A stretch of DNA of 6,644 nucleotides from assembly GCA_012799425.1 (NCBI GenBank), contig JAAZLF010000194.1:1-6644 (forward strand). The letters run 5' to 3'. This document shows positions 4,525 to 6,644 of this stretch, one piece after another. Within the stretch, counting starts at the first letter, position 1, and the number at the start of each line of letters is the position of its first letter. Source of the DNA: Actinomycetales bacterium. GTDB taxonomy: Bacteria > Actinomycetota > Actinomycetes > Actinomycetales > Dermabacteraceae. The translations under genes and the position numbers were made by a program. A model generated the notes under the pieces. That model did no database searches. It was not told where the DNA came from and saw only the letters and a list, made by a program, of their open reading frames with translations.

Positions 4525-4530
4525 GGTGGC

Positions 4531-6159
4531 ATGATCAGCTCCACCTCCCCGGGCCGTCGGGCTCTGCTGCGCGGCGCCGCCGCTGCGGCGCTGGCCACCT
4601 CCCTGCCGGTGGGCGGCGCCGCAGCAGCCGGTCCCCGCGGTGCCGGGACCTCACGCCTGTCGCTCCCCTCCGGCCTCCAGACCGGCGACGTCACCTCACG
4701 CTCGGCGGTGCTGTGGTCCCGCGCTTCCGGCGAGGGTCGGCTGCACGCCGTCCTCCATGCCCTGGACGCTGACGGGAAGCGCCTCACCGGCGGCGGACGC
4801 CGACGAGGACGAGGCCGCGGCCACGACGGCAGCCCGTTCACGCTGCGCGGACCGTGGGCCACCGCAGAGACCGACTTCACCGCCCGGATCAGTGCGAACG
4901 GGTTGCCCGCCGGCACCTCCTTCGAGACCGAGCTGTTCTTCGAGGATGAGCACGGCAGACGCAGCGAGGTGGGCACGGGGCGGTTCAGCACCGCCCCGGG
5001 ACCCCGGTCCGACGGCGCCCAGACCTTCGTGTGGACCGCCGACACCGCAGGCCAGGGCTACGGCATCAACCCCGACGTCGGCGGGATGTTCGGCTACGAG
5101 ACGATGCGCTCCCTCGCCCCGGACTTCTTCCTCCACGCGGGCGACACCGTCTACGCGGACGGCCCGATCGCCGAGACGCTCGAGGAGCCCGACGGTGCGC
5201 TGTGGCGCAACCTCGTCACCGAGGAGGTGAGCAAGGTGGCCGAGACCCTCGAGGAGTTCCGTGGCCGCCACCGCTACAACCTCATGGACGACAACATCCG
5301 TGCGATGTACGCCGAGGTGCCCGTGATCGCCACCTGGGACGACCACGAGACCACCAACAACTGGTGGGCCGGGGAGCTGCTCGAGGACGACCGCTACACG
5401 GTGCGCGATGTGAACACCCTTGCCGCTCGGGGCCGACGGGCCTGGCAGGAGTACCAGCCGATCGCCGACGGGCGCGGCCTCTCCCGTGGCACCGGGTTCG
5501 AGCCCGAGCGCATCTACCGCCGCATCGAACGCGGCCCGGACCTGGACGTGTTCGTGCTGGACATGCGCACACACAAGGGCGAGAACACCGACGGGCTCGA
5601 ACAGGAGGCCACCACGATCCTCGGCGAGGAGCAGCTGCAGTGGCTGCTCAAAGGGCTACGGAGGTCGCAGGCGACGTGGAAGGTGATCCTCGCCGACCTG
5701 CCGCTGGGCATCATCGTCCCCGACGGGGAAGGACAGGAGTCGATCTCCAACGCTGAGGACGGCGCTCCCCTGGGCCGCGAGCTCGAACTCGCCCGGCTGC
5801 TGTCCGGGATCAAGAGCCAGCGCACCCGCAACGTGGTGTTCCTGACCGGCGACGTCCACTACTGCGCCGCCCACCACTACTCCCCCGAGCGCGCGGCGTT
5901 CACCGACTTCGATCCGTTCTGGGAGTTCGTCGCCGGACCGATCAACGCCGGCTCCTTCGGACCCAACGAGATGGACGGGACCTTCGGGCCCGAGGTCGAC
6001 TTCCAGAAGGCCGGGCCTGCGCTGGGCTCCCCGCGCGACGGCACCGGCCAGTTCTTCGGCCGGGTCGAGGTCGCCCCGCAGGGAGAGTCCTTCACGGTCG
6101 AGCTCATCGATGCCAACGGGGATGTGCAGTACACCCGGTCGTTGACGCCGGAGCACTGA
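4531..6159 (+). CDS. phoD: PhoD-family alkaline phosphatase / phosphodiesterase, Tat-exported
   Basis: A 542-residue secreted metallophosphoesterase of the PhoD family, which releases phosphate from organic mono- and diesters outside the cell. Residues 1-34 form a twin-arginine signal: R9-R10 in PGRRALLRG, an Ala-rich hydrophobic core and an AAAA stretch before cleavage near 32-33. PhoD is a classic Tat substrate. An N-terminal beta domain follows (SGLQTGDVTSRSAVLWSR), then the catalytic domain: D171 (TADT), D205 and Y208 in HAGDTVYADGP, WDDHETTNNW from 269, and D441 and H443 in LTGDVHY. These correspond to the metal-binding regions (Fe and Ca in Bacillus PhoD). Residues 87-100 are an unusual Gly/Arg-rich insert, in frame with conserved sequence on both sides. 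Start ATG 4531 is set by the signal peptide; the frame is open further upstream but without coding character. A PHO box immediately upstream indicates PhoP control. Confidence 0.92.
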   Translation: MISSTSPGRRALLRGAAAAALATSLPVGGAAAAGPRGAGTSRLSLPSGLQTGDVTSRSAVLWSRASGEGRLHAVLHALDADGKRLTGGGRRRGRGRGHDGSPFTLRGPWATAETDFTARISANGLPAGTSFETELFFEDEHGRRSEVGTGRFSTAPGPRSDGAQTFVWTADTAGQGYGINPDVGGMFGYETMRSLAPDFFLHAGDTVYADGPIAETLEEPDGALWRNLVTEEVSKVAETLEEFRGRHRYNLMDDNIRAMYAEVPVIATWDDHETTNNWWAGELLEDDRYTVRDVNTLAARGRRAWQEYQPIADGRGLSRGTGFEPERIYRRIERGPDLDVFVLDMRTHKGENTDGLEQEATTILGEEQLQWLLKGLRRSQATWKVILADLPLGIIVPDGEGQESISNAEDGAPLGRELELARLLSGIKSQRTRNVVFLTGDVHYCAAHHYSPERAAFTDFDPFWEFVAGPINAGSFGPNEMDGTFGPEVDFQKAGPALGSPRDGTGQFFGRVEVAPQGESFTVELIDANGDVQYTRSLTPEH

Positions 6160-6182
6160 GGGGTTTCAGGCCCGGGCGCAGC

Positions 6183-6623
6183 TCATGCCTTCAGCACGTA
6201 CCGCAGGGTCTCCACGACCTGGTCCGTGGTGGTGCACCAGGCCTGAGCCTCGGCGTCGACCTCCTTGAGCGGATGGACGATCTCTTCGTCGTGGAGGGTC
6301 ACGTAGGGCTTGCCCAGCGCGGCGCAGTAGCCGGCATCGAAGGCGGCGTTCCACTGCTTGTACTTGTCCCCGAAGCGCACTACCACTAGGTCGCTCTGCT
6401 CGATCAGGGTGCGCGTGCGGATAGCGTTGACCTTGGCGGACTGATGATCGCGCCAGAACTGACTTTCGGTCTCGCCCAGATGGTCGCCGGCGGCGTCGCT
6501 TGCGGGGTGATCGGTCACCGGCGAGGTGAATTCCACGTCGAGCCCGGCGGCCTCCGCACCCCGCTGGATCTCGTCGCGCCAGTCGGTGTGGATCTCGCCG
6601 GAAAGATAGACAGAAAAGCTCAT
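6183..6623 (-). CDS. ytoQ: YtoQ family protein (nucleoside 2-deoxyribosyltransferase-like fold)
   Basis: A 146-residue protein of the YtoQ family, small Rossmann-like proteins classed with nucleoside 2-deoxyribosyltransferases; I know of no demonstrated reaction for the family. Characteristic stretches are VYLSGEIHTDWRDEI (5-19), SDLVVVRFGDKYKQWNAAFDAGY (77-99, with the hallmark FGDKYKQWN) and HPLKEVDAEAQAW (117-129). Length is normal and complete. ATG 6623 is chosen because GAAGGAG lies nine bases upstream; an in-frame ATG at 6641 precedes that site and would place the Shine-Dalgarno inside the gene. The first codons use A/T-ending TTT, TCT, TAT and CTT, rare elsewhere here, which may keep the ribosome site unstructured or hint at transfer. 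It converges with phoD (23-bp gap), without functional linkage visible. Confidence 0.88.
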   Translation of the reverse strand: MSFSVYLSGEIHTDWRDEIQRGAEAAGLDVEFTSPVTDHPASDAAGDHLGETESQFWRDHQSAKVNAIRTRTLIEQSDLVVVRFGDKYKQWNAAFDAGYCAALGKPYVTLHDEEIVHPLKEVDAEAQAWCTTTDQVVETLRYVLKA

Positions 6624-6632
6624 GGCTGAATG

Positions 6633-6639
6633 CTCCTTC
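6633..6639 (-). promoter_or_regulatory. Shine-Dalgarno GAAGGAG deciding the ytoQ start
   Basis: On the minus strand GAAGGAG ends nine bases before ATG 6623. It overlaps the alternative in-frame ATG 6641, so it supports the shorter 146-residue protein whose homology begins at MSFSVYL. The promoter lies beyond the window. Confidence 0.65.
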
Positions 6640-6644
6640 ATCAG

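Noticed and set aside
3730..4530. Upstream 267-codon extension of the phoD frame
   Set aside because: The extension would bury a clear Tat signal peptide inside the protein, runs antisense through the CMD gene, and reads as shadow sequence.
6156..6177. CTGA/TCAG mini-hairpin and GCCCGGGC palindrome between phoD and ytoQ as terminator
   Set aside because: The stem is four pairs with a six-base loop, the palindrome leaves no loop, and there is no U-tract, so it is too weak to call.

Overview
The base composition is very GC-rich, with strong G/C preference at third codon positions. Together with the gene families and the promoter style, this points to an actinobacterium, probably in the Micrococcales. 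The genus Brachybacterium would fit, but I cannot confirm it without a search. I see no mobile elements, CRISPR arrays, rRNA or tRNA genes. The window looks like ordinary chromosome, and its most interesting content is regulatory.

Layout. Positions 1-116 have no gene I can secure. Positions 117-716 (+) encode a PlsC-type acyltransferase, tail to tail with a DUF429 RNase H-like protein (727-1491, -) across a perfect stop-codon hairpin. A 91-bp divergent spacer follows, with two -10-like elements and a central inverted repeat. It leads into a two-gene flavin/pyridine-nucleotide operon: a stand-alone RibD-C-type pyrimidine reductase (1583-2347) overlapping a flavin reductase (2340-2849) by 8 bp. 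This operon converges with a PAP2-type membrane phosphatase (2869-3624, -) that lacks a usual catalytic arginine. A 43-residue, arginine-rich small gene with a near-perfect Shine-Dalgarno lies at 3753-3884 (-). Upstream of it is a carboxymuconolactone-decarboxylase-family gene (4021-4392, -), divergent from a Tat-exported PhoD-type alkaline phosphatase (4531-6159, +). A YtoQ-family gene (6183-6623, -) closes the window.

Regulation. The acyltransferase, DUF429 and pyrimidine reductase genes each have a TANNNT -10-like hexamer exactly six bases before the start codon and no Shine-Dalgarno, as expected for leaderless mRNAs. The small gene, the CMD gene and ytoQ instead have strong Shine-Dalgarno sequences. 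In front of phoD are three direct repeats with an invariant TCAC core at exact 11-nt spacing. This matches the PHO-box architecture bound by PhoP in actinobacteria and sits where it would replace a -35 element, so phoD is probably induced by phosphate starvation.

No multi-gene novel system is evident. The best candidates for something undescribed are the small arginine-rich protein and the altered PAP2 active site.
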